Source of the DNA: Mermis nigrescens
Lineage: Eukaryota > Nematoda > Enoplea > Mermithida > Mermithidae
DNA: 64,000 bases
Assembly: GCA_036768485.1 (NCBI GenBank)
Contig: JAVLUZ010000157.1
Location: forward strand, 14,325,877-14,389,876
Reading direction: 5' to 3'
The position numbers and the translations under genes were made by a program. Of this stretch, positions 42,197-52,228 are shown piece by piece (position 1 is the first letter of the stretch; every line of letters starts with the position of its first letter). The notes beneath the pieces are model-generated. The model had not been told where the DNA came from and did no database searches. It was given only the letters and a program-made list of their open reading frames with translations.

Positions 42197-42692
42197 ATGG
42201 TAGGGATATGTGCTGATCACTGATCAGCACAGCGACAGTCGAATAAAGTTTTGTTTTGAACTTGTTCTATTTTTTATGTTGGGTCCTTTATATGTCACAA
42301 AGTAAGCCAAGTCAATGTTTAAAAGTGTATACAAGAAGAGGAAGAAGAAGAAGAAGAGTTTATTGTGACAGAGACAAACAAACAAACAAACAAACAAAGG
42401 ATTTATTGATAGGTCCAAGAAAACACGTGATAAAAAAATAATACAGCATATGATAAAAAATGACAGCAATTGGGACACGCAGTCACAAAGTGACAACTTA
42501 CGCGTTGCCCCTTTACAAAAAAAGATAAATCGAAAGTACGGAGTTTGCGCTCAAAAATTTCCAAGCTAGGTGAATTTACAAGATCGTACGGAAGCAAATT
42601 CCACAGATTAACCTATCACTCACTCACTCACTCATCCCGTTTTACGTCGTTTTTCCCAATTGGGGTTGGACGTTTGATGCTATGTCGCCATT

Positions 42693-43240
42693 TCACCCAA
42701 TCATGAGTGTCTTCCATACGTAGATTTTTGCAGCCAAGTCCTTTTTAATTGTCTTCATCCACGTTGTCTTCGGCCGGCCTCTTGGCAGTTTTCCAGGCGC
42801 CACCAGGTTTTGGGCTGATATGACATTACTGTCCTGGCTTCTTTCGACATGTCCTAGCCAGTGCAATCTGCAAGTCCGCAGTGTATTCTGGATATTGTCC
42901 ATTGTAAGTCTTCTAAGAATTTCTTCATTGCTAATTTTGTCGGCCAGGTGCAAACCAAGCATCCAACGAAGCAATTTCATTTCAGTTCTGTTTAAAGCGT
43001 TTTCTATGCTATTTGTCATTGCCCATGTTTCTAATCCATACAGCAGGACTGGGCGAACACAGCGCTGGTACAGTTGACTGCGGGTTGGTAATGGTATACT
43101 CTTTTGCATCAGTAGACCAGCTACGACTCCATTTATTCCATGTGGCCTGGATTCTGCATCTAACGCTCGCTTCAGCACCACCATTGGCTTGTACTGTGTT
43201 GCCTAGGTATGTGACAGTAACTAGTATTCCAACACCAGCC
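42693..43240 (-). pseudogene. RTE-like RT C-terminal region, frameshifted
   Basis: YLGNTVQANGGAEASVRCRI and QATWNKWSR lie in one frame. The next frame has LYQRCVRPVLLYGLETWAMT, EMKLLRWMLGLHLADKISNE, RLHWLGHVERSQDSN and PRGRPKTTWMKTIKKDL. This is the characteristic RTE-group C-terminus (RPVLLYGxETW, LRWxGHVxR, RGRPKxTW). The junction at about 43140 is a frameshift. Confidence 0.88.
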
Positions 43241-43301
43241 TCTCCAGAGGCTTCACCTGCACCAGTAAAATTTATACTTCTCGTTACCATCGCCAATAAA
43301 T

Positions 43302-43577
43302 TTACACGATCCTTTCCACCTTGTTTCCTACACGGCATATGTTGATTTTTCGACGGACTAGTATATCTATTATTTCTCTACTTCTTCCAAACATTGTTCC
43401 AACATTTATTGAAGCAACTCTACATATTTGAAACCTGGAGATTCTTCGCACCCCTTTACCATTTAAGATATGCCGGGCACTAGGGGCCATATTTCTTTTC
43501 GACATAGCATTGAATTTTTGGAGCAGGTTTTCTACATCCGGATGCCCTTCCTGACGATAACCACTTGTTTTAAGCAA
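43302..43577 (-). pseudogene. RTE-like endonuclease N-terminus
   Basis: Reads QEGHPDVENLLQKFNAM, then ICRVASINVGTMFGRSREII and DILVRRKINICRVGNKVERI, the start of an EEP endonuclease as found in RTE-group and related LINEs (NVGTMxGRSxEIVDxLxRRxIDICCVQE). The catalytic core is deleted immediately afterwards. Confidence 0.7.
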
Positions 43578-44104
43578 GTGTAACCTAGCCTATGGTGCAA
43601 GCACCTCAGACCACTAGGCAGTGGTCGGTTTTGAAATCAGAGTTGTCCTTCTCCTAGATGGACTGCCTACCATGGCTATGAGCTCCATCTACCCAGAACA
43701 TGTGGTTTTAAGGCGCCACAAACCCGCCTATCGCCCTCACAGATTTAGCGTTACCCAGGGACTCCGCAAGGAGGCACCGTGAGAACTTGACTGGCAGAGC
43801 TGATCAAGTGACAGTTAGACTTATGTGGTATTTTATAGGAATACAGACGTTCAACTCTGTAATCCACCACGTCTAATTACCAGTCCATTTGTCCCCCCAC
43901 AGATTAACCTACCTATGACTGAAATCATACTTGAGAATATCGGAACGAGCTACTGGAACAACAAGCTTAAAATTATTAACAGAGTGAGTATAATTGTTGT
44001 TGAAATCGAAAAAATTCGTCACAAAGAATGTGGGACTGCCCAGTAATAATTTGAAAATACAAGCACAATGCAAAATAAATATGGCGTGTTTCAAGACGTT
44101 CTAA

Positions 44105-44906
44105 AGACAGTTAAACTAAACAATTGTTATAAGAAAAACTGCTGTTAAAGCCGAAGATATTTTGCGTAAACCTGCACTGAACTCTTTCAATGCGATCAAT
44201 ATCTCGAATACAATATGGACTCCAAACAGTAGAGCAATATTCAAGCAGTGGTCGAATATAGATCTTAAACGCACGAGACAAAATTTCATGATCGCGAGAA
44301 AAGAATAATTTAAGTATCAGACTAGAGCGCTGAGAAGCTTTTCTAATTATTATGTGATGGTGCTGACTAAATTTCAAATTTTGAGACAGCAGAACACCTA
44401 AATCACGAACACAGTCCGCATCAGAAGGCAAAAGTTGCTTTCCAATGAAATATTGATATTTAGGATTTTTATAACCCATGTACAGAACTGAGCATTTATC
44501 GATAGATATCTGAAGCTGTCATTCACGCGACCACGTATAAAGCTTATTAAGATCATTTTGAAGTATTGCTTTACAGGAAGACGAATTATACAATTTAACA
44601 TCATCAGCAAATAAACGTACACATTTATTGATATCATCACACAAATCATTTATGTAAATTAGAAAAAGAGTTGGCCCTATCACACTCCCTTGCGGGACAC
44701 CGCTGGATACACTTAAGCTATCTGAAAAAGAAGTATTAACGGCTACACACTGAGATCGAGAAGATAACAAAGATTTAAGCCAGTTAAATAGGAAACCATG
44801 TAAGCCATACACAGAAAGTTTATGAAGTAATTTTGTATGCGAAATTTTGTCAAAAGCTTTTTTGAAATCGATGGAAGTTTACGTCAATTGTAGATTTTTT
44901 ATCGAG
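44105..44906 (-). pseudogene. Reverse transcriptase core of LINE element 3
   Basis: Blocks IDFKKAFDKISHTKLLHKLS, SSGVPQGSVIGPTLFLIYIN and RLFADDVKLYN are intact, with Asp-Asp present. One in-frame TGA replaces Trp after YTWSRE (about 44520), and a frameshift lies before IDFKKAF (about 44873). The C-terminal part reads AFKIYIRPLLEYCSTVWSPY. Inactive. Confidence 0.88.
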
Positions 44907-45009
44907 AAATCAAAGTAAAAACAATAAAATGACGTCAATGGAATGCAATTTGAACTATAAATTACTATGATAAAACAATGTGTAATATCAATAACCTGCG
45001 CAAGGACTA

Positions 45010-45890
45010 TAAAGGCGGTGTCTAAGGTAAAACTAATTTTTTCTAAACGTTACTGAAGGAGGGAAAGTTCGGGGCATTTACAACTTCTTCTGGCAAACTA
45101 TTCCAAAGAGGAGGGAGTCTATTTGCAAAACAGTACATTCTGAAATTTAAGCGAGATTTTGATATTTTTAGCTTTACCGAGTTAACTGATCGAGTGATGC
45201 CATTACACACCGTAAAGAAATCGTTAAATTCGATGTCTATAAGACCATGGTAAATTTTATAGGCCACCAATAGATCATGATGGACTCGACGCAACTGAAG
45301 TGAGTCTAATTTAAGAAAATCTAAACGTTCCCTATAGCTCTTGTCGGGAAAATTCAAGACCCTTCTAGTAAAGTATCTTTGAACTCTCACAATACTTTTC
45401 ACGTCTTGCTTTTTGTGTGGTGACCAAATAACCGTGCAATATTCTAGCAAAGGTCGGATATATGTTTTATAAGCCATAACTAGCAGTTCAGCATCTTTAG
45501 CCCTAAATGCGCGAAAAATCAATGACATCCTAAAATATGCACTTTTAACTACATGTGCAATGTGCGGCAGAAAAATCCATATATTCATTCAAAAGAATAC
45601 CTAAATCTTTAACTTCGTTGTTTTTCAAAAGATCCTCCATTCCAATCGAATATTTTTGCCTGGGATTTTTATGATTGAAAGGCAAAACGGAGCACTTAGC
45701 CAAAGATAAAGGTAATTGCCACTTTTTAGACCACTCATGAACATTCAGTAACAAATCGATCAACAAAGCTGCTTGTTCTGTTACGGAAAACATTTTTACA
45801 TCATCCGCAAATAGGTACATTTTCAACTTTTCATTTTTCTTCAGAGAAGCTATATCATCTATGTAAAAAAAAACAAGAGAGGACTAGGAC
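45010..45890 (-). mobile_element. CR1/Jockey-group retrotransposon 4, RT fragment
   Basis: Starts abruptly near 45890 at FYIDDIASLKKNEKLKMYLF, with ADDVKMFS (catalytic Asp-Asp), WQLPLSLAKCSVLPFNHKNP and KDLGILLNEYMDFS in one frame. A frameshift near 45560 leads to SAYFRMSLIFRAFRA, YIRPLLEYCTVIWSP, YFTRRVLNFPDKSYRERLDF and PPLWNSLPEEVVNAPNFPSF. 5' truncated just before the catalytic motif. The 3' border against element 3 is about 44910-45010. Confidence 0.85.
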
Positions 45891-45892
45891 AA

Positions 45893-46010
45893 CAACAAAA
45901 CCCACCAAAAACCCCAGAAACCCACCGAAAACCCACAAGAGAACCCCAAAAACCCCCAAAACCCAAAACGCAAAGTTTTCAAATCTGGGTTTTTTGCCAG
46001 TCCTGCGTTT
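45893..46010 (-). repeat. G-rich (GGGTTTT)n-like tract
   Basis: The minus strand reads GGGTTTTGGGGGTTTTTGGG and similar for about 75 bases, with at least eight runs of three or more G. It ends in CAGGACTGGC. A weaker relative with GGGTTTTTGGGTTTTTG sits near 40850. Telomere-like in appearance but not a regular telomeric repeat; able to form G-quadruplexes. Confidence 0.6.
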
Positions 46011-46175
46011 ATCGTTCAACCACTAGAGCTGTATATTTTGTAAATTTTGCTACTTAGATGCTTTAAATATGATGAGAATCCAATGGACAACCTCTTGAAC
46101 AAATATTATTTTCTGCATAAAACCTATGCAAAACAGAAGACATAGATGTAAAATATGCTTTAGGTTGCGGGCGTT

Positions 46176-46860
46176 CGTGTACTAATACTAATACTTTATT
46201 CGGAAAAACACGGATAAAACAAAGTCCCATGGAAAATAAAATAGCATAATGTAAAATGCGAAATGTCCTAGACACACAAGCAAATAAATTGCGCTCAAAT
46301 GTGCCCCATCAAAAAATTCCCGAAATCAACCTTTTTCAAATTTCTCTTAAATGTCTCAACATTTGGAGAATTTCGGATATATTGTGGAAGATCGTTCCAA
46401 ATTCTAGCTGATCTAGTAGCAAAGCAAAACTTTTTACAATCAAGTCGAAATTTTTCTAAATAGATCTGATTTGCTAATGCATTTCTAGTACGCGAATGAC
46501 CATAAAACTTATAAAAATCTTTAGAAGGTAAGAGATTGTTTTGAATAATATACGTAACAATTAAATTAAAATAAATTCTACGGAGTTCAAGCCTCTCTAA
46601 ATATAAGGCTTTTAGCCTTTCATCATCAGAAAGTCCCTTATATCCAATTAACCTTTTAGTAAATTTTTGCTGTACCCGTTCAACCCTGTTGATATCAGAA
46701 AGCGAATAGGGGCTCCATACAGTTGGAGCATACTCTACTGTAGGCCGAATATAATTCTTAAAAGCAAGAACCAACATTTTTAGATCATGTGATTCGAAAC
46801 ATTTGAAAATCAAAGCACTCATTTTCAAAGCTTTTGCTGATATAGCAGGTTCACATATGT
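46176..46860 (-). mobile_element. CR1/Jockey-group retrotransposon 5, 3' fragment
   Basis: RT C-terminal domain only (46828-46295): LAFKNYIRPTVEYAPTVWSP, RVQQKFTKRLIGYKGLSDDE, RLELRRIYFNLIV and RIWNDLPQYIRNSPNVETFK. The 3' end is a (TATTAG)n tail (CTAATACTAATACTTTA on the plus strand at about 46180). Severely 5' truncated, the usual result of incomplete reverse transcription. Confidence 0.85.
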
Positions 46861-46909
46861 ATTAAGATAGTCTTATTGTAAAGGCGTATGTATGCAGTTC
46901 GTAAAACCT

Positions 46910-48153
46910 GCATTAATTATTTGTAGTCAACTGCAAATAATATAGCACTCAATGTAATATTATCTGCAGTCAAAAACCAGCGGCCTAGACAGCGAATTAG
47001 ATCGGACACAGTTTAATATTATTTTTAGTCAAAAACCAGCGCCCTAGACTCCAAATAATATCGTGCACAGTGTAATATTATTTGCACTCAAAAACCAGCG
47101 GCCTAGACTGTAAATAAAATCAGACACAGTTTAACATTATTTGCAGTCAGTAATCAGCGGCCTATTCTGCAAATAATATTGCGCACAGTATATTACTTGC
47201 AGTCAAAAACCAGCAACCTTGACTGCAAATAATATAACAACGTCCTTCTAAATTATTTACAGTATAGGTCGCTAGTTTTTGACTGCAAAAAATATACTAC
47301 AATGTCTGATCTAATTTGCAGTCCAGGTCGCTGGTTTTTGACTGCAAACAATAGATATTACATTGTGCGCAATATTATTTGCAGTCTAGAATGCTGGTTT
47401 TTGACTGCAAATAATATTCAACTGTGTCCGATATTATTTGCGGTCCTGAATGCTGGTTTTTGACTGCAAATAATATTTCACTGCAGTGTTTTTTTGTAAT
47501 TGGCAAAGATTTTTCCCGATGTACAAAGACTTTTCGGGACCGTCTTTGTACATGTACAAAGATTTTCGGGAAGACAAAAATTGCAAAAAAGGTCTGAAAT
47601 TTGCAAAAATTTTCGGCACTTAGCGCCGAAATGAGTGATTGTGTGTTCTATCTATCTTTATAATGCCAGAAATTGCATTTAGAATGGAAAAATGTCAAAT
47701 TTTTTGGCGCTTCGCGCCGTTTAGAGACAATTTTTAGTAATTTTTGGCGTCAGAAACCCATAAATTAGCTAAAATACACTACTAAAAATCGGAAACCCTG
47801 TTTTACCACACTAAAACCGCTACTGTACTACAGTGCTCGCCACGAATGTTTACGTTTTAATATGCTTCATAGGATGATAGAGCTTGTTAAGGCTTATATG
47901 TTTAACACGTCTGTCGTGCGTGGGCGGAAATAGGACCAACGTGTTAAAGATATAACCCTAACAAGCTCTAGAAGCTTAGTAAAGCGTAAACATTCATGGC
48001 GAGTAGTGTATATAGTACACAAAAATTTGCATGTACAAAATGTACAAAGACTTTTGGGGACCATCTTTGTAGATATGCAAACGGACCTTGTACAAAAAAA
48101 CACTGTTTTACTGTATGCTAAATTATTTACAGATGACTGCAAATAATTACTGC
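46910..48153. mobile_element. Foldback element made of inverted 59 bp tandem units
   Basis: Left arm: tandem units with CAAAAACCAGCGGCCTAGAC at 46971, 47030, 47089, 47148 and 47204 (about 59 bp apart), each with TGCAAATAATAT words. Right arm: the same units inverted, with GCTGGTTTTTGACTGCAAAT at about 47271, 47330, 47391 and 47452. The centre is near 47240. The outermost parts, GCATTAATTATTTG and CAAATAATTACTGC, are also inverted. A hAT element (47484-48105) splits the right arm. The architecture recalls Drosophila FB/Galileo foldback elements; no transposase is present. Confidence 0.75.
47484..48105. mobile_element. hAT element, CAGTGTTTTTTTGTA family, 622 bp
   Basis: Ends CAGTGTTTTTTTGTAATTGG and CTTGTACAAAAAAACACTG, flanked by TTTCACTG (47476-47483) and TTTTACTG (48106-48113). 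Internal self-complementary words TGTACAAAGACTTTT/TCTTTGTACATG recur. Relatives are at 49442-49873 and 54201-54592. No coding frame. Confidence 0.8.
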
Positions 48154-48159
48154 CGTTTA

Positions 48160-48640
48160 AAGTGCGTGCTTGAGACTAAATAGACTCCAATTATAATTGC
48201 TTTTGTTGGCTAAAAAAGGTAAAGGAGGACTAGAGAAAAAGATTATTCTTTTATTTCGTTTTGGAAGGGGGAAACGTGCTCCTCATATTGCCCTGGATAC
48301 GGGCCTGCCTTACCTTAAGAGATGTAGGCAGCGTTTTTAGGGATCGGGCCTAAACTCTCTTGTACCAGAGGCGGACACGCTATCTGCACGGCAAAAGACA
48401 CGCTACGCTAATTTTTTCATATAAATTTATAAAATGTCAAAATTTTAATGGAAACTATTTGGACTGAAATTGAGAAAACTGGAGGACCGCCCACCGCCGT
48501 CATCGTAGCTAATTGATGCTTAGCTTGCTTAACTATCAAAAATTGATTGCTGAATATTGACTAGTGAGTGCTGAGCTGACCCGTATTCAGGGAGGGGGCG
48601 GGGGGCGGTCTCATTTCCTCTCGGATGTGAAAAATAATTT
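48160..48640. other. No gene recognised
   Basis: AT-rich with a transposon-end-like phrase near 48590 (GGAGGGGGCGGGGGGCGG). No partner end or duplication found. Confidence 0.35.
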
Positions 48641-48647
48641 TTGAAAC

Positions 48648-48840
48648 ACAAGAGGAACCGGAACCGAAACCGGCTAGAACTGACCATTTTCTTGGAACCG
48701 GAACCGGAACCGATAACCGATTTTTTGATATTCTAAGAACCGGAACCGGAACCGACTTTTTGATTTTCTAAGAACCGGAACCGGAACCTATCTTTTTGGA
48801 GTCGGTTATCGGTTTTCTAAAATTGGAGTTAAAAGTCGAA
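48648..48840 (+). repeat. GGAACC hexamer cluster, left
   Basis: Repeated AACCGGAACCGG words spaced by TTCTAAGAACC units, and one inverted CGGTTATCGGTTTT near 48800. A matching cluster lies at 50585-50755. The two probably are subterminal regions of one DNA transposon enclosing the 49-50 kb hAT. Confidence 0.7.
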
Positions 48841-49057
48841 CTTCATAAAATTTAGTGAAGACATGAAGCAGCAATTCAACCTATTATTACCCAAAAGTTT
48901 ACAGACTAAAACTTAGTATTGTTCCGGGTAAATTATATTTTAAAAATAACAGTCGTTCTGCTTTTTCGCCATGTAGCCTGTTTCTGAGAGGGTCGGAAAT
49001 GATTCCAGTGCAACTGAACAGCTGTTACGATGGAACGCTTGTAGCTGGCGCTGCAAG

Positions 49058-50120
49058 CAGGGTTGAATCTAAGGAGGCGGGGGGGGCGCTCCCCATTTGC
49101 CAGAAATATTCGGCGGGATAAAGAATGGATATACAATTTGCAATTATTTTTTGGCCCTCAGTGACCATAATTTCTCAAATTTTTTCGGCGCTACGCACCG
49201 GATGATACCAATTAATGACGTTTATTTACTTTCTTGGCCACCTGGAAGCCATTTTCTGTTCATGTAGGTTTCTAAACAATTTTAGCAGCAGAAAGAGCTA
49301 TTTTTGCATAGTTTTCTTCTATTTTCAATTAAAAATTCCGATGTTTCGCATCAAATGCTATAAATACAGTAAATCAAGCTGTAAATCATGCTTCTCGACG
49401 TCTATCCGTCTTGATCTCACAAAATTTCCGGCGCTTTGCGCCACAGTTTTTTGTATTCGACAATGATTTTCCCTGATAAGCAGAGACTTTTCGGAGACCG
49501 TCTTTGTACATGTACGAAGATTTTTGGAGAGACAAAAATTACTAAAAAGGTCTAAAATTCGCAGAAATTTACGGCGCTTCGCGTGTGTGCTCTATTTATC
49601 TTCATAATGGCAGAAACTGCATTTCGAAAGGAAAAATGTCAAATTTTTAGGCGCTTCGCGCCGTTTTAGGACGATTCTTAGTGATTTTTGCCCTTAGAGA
49701 CCCATAAATTAGCTGAAACACCCTACCAAAAGTCGAACAACTCTGTTTTTACCACACTAAAATCACTTCTGTATCATCTTATAGTACCCAAAAATTTGTG
49801 TGTACACAATGTACAAAGACTTTTGGGGATCATCTTTGTACATGTCAAACTAACCTTGTACAAAAAAAAACTGTTTCGCGCCAGAATTCTGATAAAGTCA
49901 AAGAATTTTAGTGATTTTTAGCACAAAATTATCGAAAATTTTGAAATTTTAAGAAAAAATATTGCGTCAAAAGCGATTAAATGTAAATGTATATATACAT
50001 TATAAAATGCCGAAAAAAACGCTGTTTAGCGCGTTAAGGGCAAATTTTTGGACCTAGTTTTGACTGTTTTTGGAAAAGTTGGGATACTGCCCCCTTAGGA
50101 AAATCCTAGATCTGCCACTG
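49058..50120. mobile_element. 1063 bp non-autonomous hAT with exact 8 bp TSD
   Basis: Left CAGGGTTGAATCTAAGGAGG, right AAATCCTAGATCTGCCACTG, flanked by exact GCTGCAAG (49050-49057 and 50121-50128). The interior has no transposase; it contains a nested element (49442-49873) and several copies of the CpG hairpin word. The right end resembles that of the 66 bp element at 29919. Confidence 0.88.
49442..49873. mobile_element. Nested hAT element, CAGTTTTTTGTA family
   Basis: Ends CACAGTTTTTTGTATTCG and CTTGTACAAAAAAAAACTG; interior AAAGACTTTTGGGGATCATC shared with the 47484 and 54201 copies. Flanks CTTTGCGC and TTTCGCGC agree at six of eight positions and both lie in the CpG hairpin word. Confidence 0.7.
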
Positions 50121-50584
50121 GCTGCAAGATACTGCTTAGCTATAAACGCTAGAATCGGCAAATTCTTCGACTTCTCTTTCTACCATTGCCGCAGATCTTC
50201 GTCATGAATTAAGCATTTCGATTTCTTATAAGCCTCCAATTAAGAAACACATAGATAATATTCAGTGATTTATAAGTAAATTGTCAACTAGAAGCGCCGA
50301 AAATTTGGCACTTTTGAGCGAATAAATCGCTAAAAACACTCAAAAAGGCTTTTTTCTATCGATTTTCAGGAACAGGAAAATTTTGAAAACTTCTAAAAAA
50401 TCACTAATCCTACGGGAGAAGGTGAAACATTTTTATTCAGTGATTTATAAGTAAATTGTCAACTAGATGTAAAACTTATTTGAACGTGCAGTTGCCAGAT
50501 AGAAACGACTTCCAGAATAATTTATCTTCCGATTACATGGTCACTATGTTCCTGTGAAGTCAAGCTATCAAGAGCGTACATACT

Positions 50585-50755
50585 TTAACACAGGAACCGA
50601 GAACCGGAACCGGAACCGACGGTTCTCTAGTTGAAGAACCGGAACCGGAACCGACGGTTCCAAGTTACGCAAGAACCGGAACCGAAATTCTGGTTTTCCA
50701 AGAACCGGAACCGAACCGGAACCGATTTTTTTGAAAAACCTGGAACCGGAACATC
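50585..50755 (+). repeat. GGAACC hexamer cluster, right
   Basis: GAACCGGAACCGGAACCGAC repeats with GGTTCTC/GGTTCC inverted words, ending CCGGAACATCCCTA. Read on the other strand this is TAGGGATGTTCCGG, a terminal style known from hAT elements. Confidence 0.7.
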
Positions 50756-51404
50756 CCTACATTCAAGTATATATTTAAGTCAAATATATAAATAATTAAT
50801 TAAAAAGTAAGTACATTTAATTAACCACCTGATCAATTAAATTTGATAAATAAATAAATAAATTTTGTATATTATTGCATGAAATTGTATACATTACAAA
50901 TTATAACATGCAAAGATATGTGAGTGCGTGCGTGCATGTGTGTGGCAATGGTAAGTAATCAGCCAATTCCGATTATTTTTCAAGAATAAATTTTTATTTT
51001 TTATGTCAAGGAATACGCTCTTGTCATACACATTTCAGTGTGCATTTTTTGCTTTTTATCGTAATGATATTGTACTCTTTGTATCCTCCGATCAGGGAAT
51101 TTCCGCATACTAATTAGACACACAGATTGAAGCGCTGACACTGCATTCCGATAACAGTACAGATATGCACGTATGATTATGATGAAAAGCATGTCGGCAT
51201 TTTACAAAGACGGCTCAAAAATAATCAGGCCGAACCGCTTGTTATTGACTGTCACACACCTCAAACTTGCTTTTAAATTAATGATTACAAAAAATTTAGC
51301 AGAATTCACTTAAGCGTCTTGATAACTGTTTTTCATTTCACATGTAATATGTATGTCTTCATTTTTTGGGTGGGTCTTCCGAGACAGTGGGAACAGCGGG
51401 ACGG

Positions 51405-51550
51405 TCGCAAAGTGGTGAGTCTAGCGGGACACCTCATTATGCACGTGGTGGATCTAGCGAGACTTTCGGTGGATCTAGCGGGACGAAAAAGTGGGTCTAG
51501 TGGGACGGTGGGTCTAGCAGGACGGTGGATGGTGGGTCAAGCGGGTCACA
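51405..51550 (+). repeat. GTGGGTCTAGCGGGAC minisatellite
   Basis: About seven imperfect units of roughly 18-25 bases built on GTGGGTCTAGCGGGACG. The frame across it gives repeated VDLAG/VGLAG residues, which I take as repeat artefact rather than protein. Confidence 0.75.
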
Positions 51551-51897
51551 ACACAATCTTAAAAAATATAATTTGTTAAGGCACCTGCTTGAATGTTTCA
51601 TGATACCAAATAGCAGACCGTCGATTGCATGACGTTATATCTAGGTTAAATAGGATCTTTATTCGAAATATGACTGTTCATTTGTTTAAAAGTATTAATC
51701 AGTCGAAGGTACGTAAGTAAAATGCATGCGCTTCACTAGAAAAAGATTCAAAAAACGCGGAATTGTACATTTTGTTCAATATTTTCGCTTTATGTACACA
51801 GACTTAATAAAACTAGCTACTTCTGTATGCGCTGACTAAAGTATCGTTCTTATTTCTTCTTACAGGAGCTTTTTCTTATAATTTATATTCTTAACAG

Positions 51898-52228
51898 ATG
51901 ACCGCCTTTTCGCATATAATCGAAATTGGACGACAAGGTATATGGGCGTCCCTAACGGGAGGCTGGTATTATGACCCCAAAAGATCTACGTTTTGCAACA
52001 CTTTTCATATGTATATTTGGCTTATTTTATTTGCTATTCCGCTTATTATCACGACATGCTTTGAAATGACTATGGCAGTTACTTCTATCTATTGCTGCTC
52101 TATACTGGCTATATTTGGCTTTTTGAAATCAGTCAACTTGTACTTACATTCTGTTTTCGATACTCACGACGCTATTGAACAGGAAGTAGATGCAGTATCG
52201 TTTAATGAGCGTCTCTTCGACAATATTG
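51898..52228 (+). CDS. pcx: Pecanex-like exon with start codon and N-terminal signature
   Basis: The acceptor TATATTCTTAACAG immediately precedes ATG, so a 5' UTR exon lies upstream (an alternative acceptor TTCTTACAG is at about 51866). The 110 codons begin MTAFSHIIEIGRQGIWASLT and continue GGWYYDPKRSTFCNTFHMYI. Two hydrophobic segments follow at about residues 38-55 and 61-78, then NLYLHSVFDTHDAIEQEVDA. This order matches animal pecanex N-termini. The donor is ATTG/GTAGGT, phase 1. The frame happens to stay open past the donor to a TAA at 52264; that read-through tail is intron. Confidence 0.9.

Larger units (their letters stand above)
42615..43896 (-). mobile_element. RTE-like retrotransposon with 14 bp TSD, internally deleted
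   Basis: Flanked by exact CCACAGATTAACCT at 42601-42614 and 43897-43910; the interrupted LINE 3 reading frame resumes across it. Minus strand: a GC-richer 5' leader, an endonuclease start (43577 to about 43340), then after a large deletion the RT C-terminus (about 43230-42693). The 3' end is a (GAGT)n tail (CACTCACTCACTCACTCA on the plus strand). Lengths and motifs fit RTE-group elements; the deletion removes most of the endonuclease and RT core. Confidence 0.88.
42370..44906 (-). mobile_element. CR1/Jockey-group retrotransposon 3, split by an RTE-like insertion
   Basis: RT fragment from about 44906 (LDKKSTIDV) through 43911, continuing after the RTE-like insertion as WNLLPYDLVNSPSLEIFERK (42600-42480) to the 3' end. 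That end is marked by a (TTTG)n tail (CAAACAAACAAACAAACAAA on the plus strand, 42373-42400). 5' truncated inside the RT. Confidence 0.85.

Noticed and set aside
46910..47480. CRISPR-like array
   Set aside because: Units are whole 59 bp tandem repeats with no unique spacers, and they invert at the centre; the genome is animal.
51319..51579. 86-codon plus-strand frame upstream of pecanex as a repeat protein
   Set aside because: The repeated VDLAG residues come from a DNA minisatellite and no splice borders are evident.
33426..52228. Exon 33426-33506 as upstream exon of the pecanex-like gene
   Set aside because: The junction would read AGA TGA, an immediate stop.
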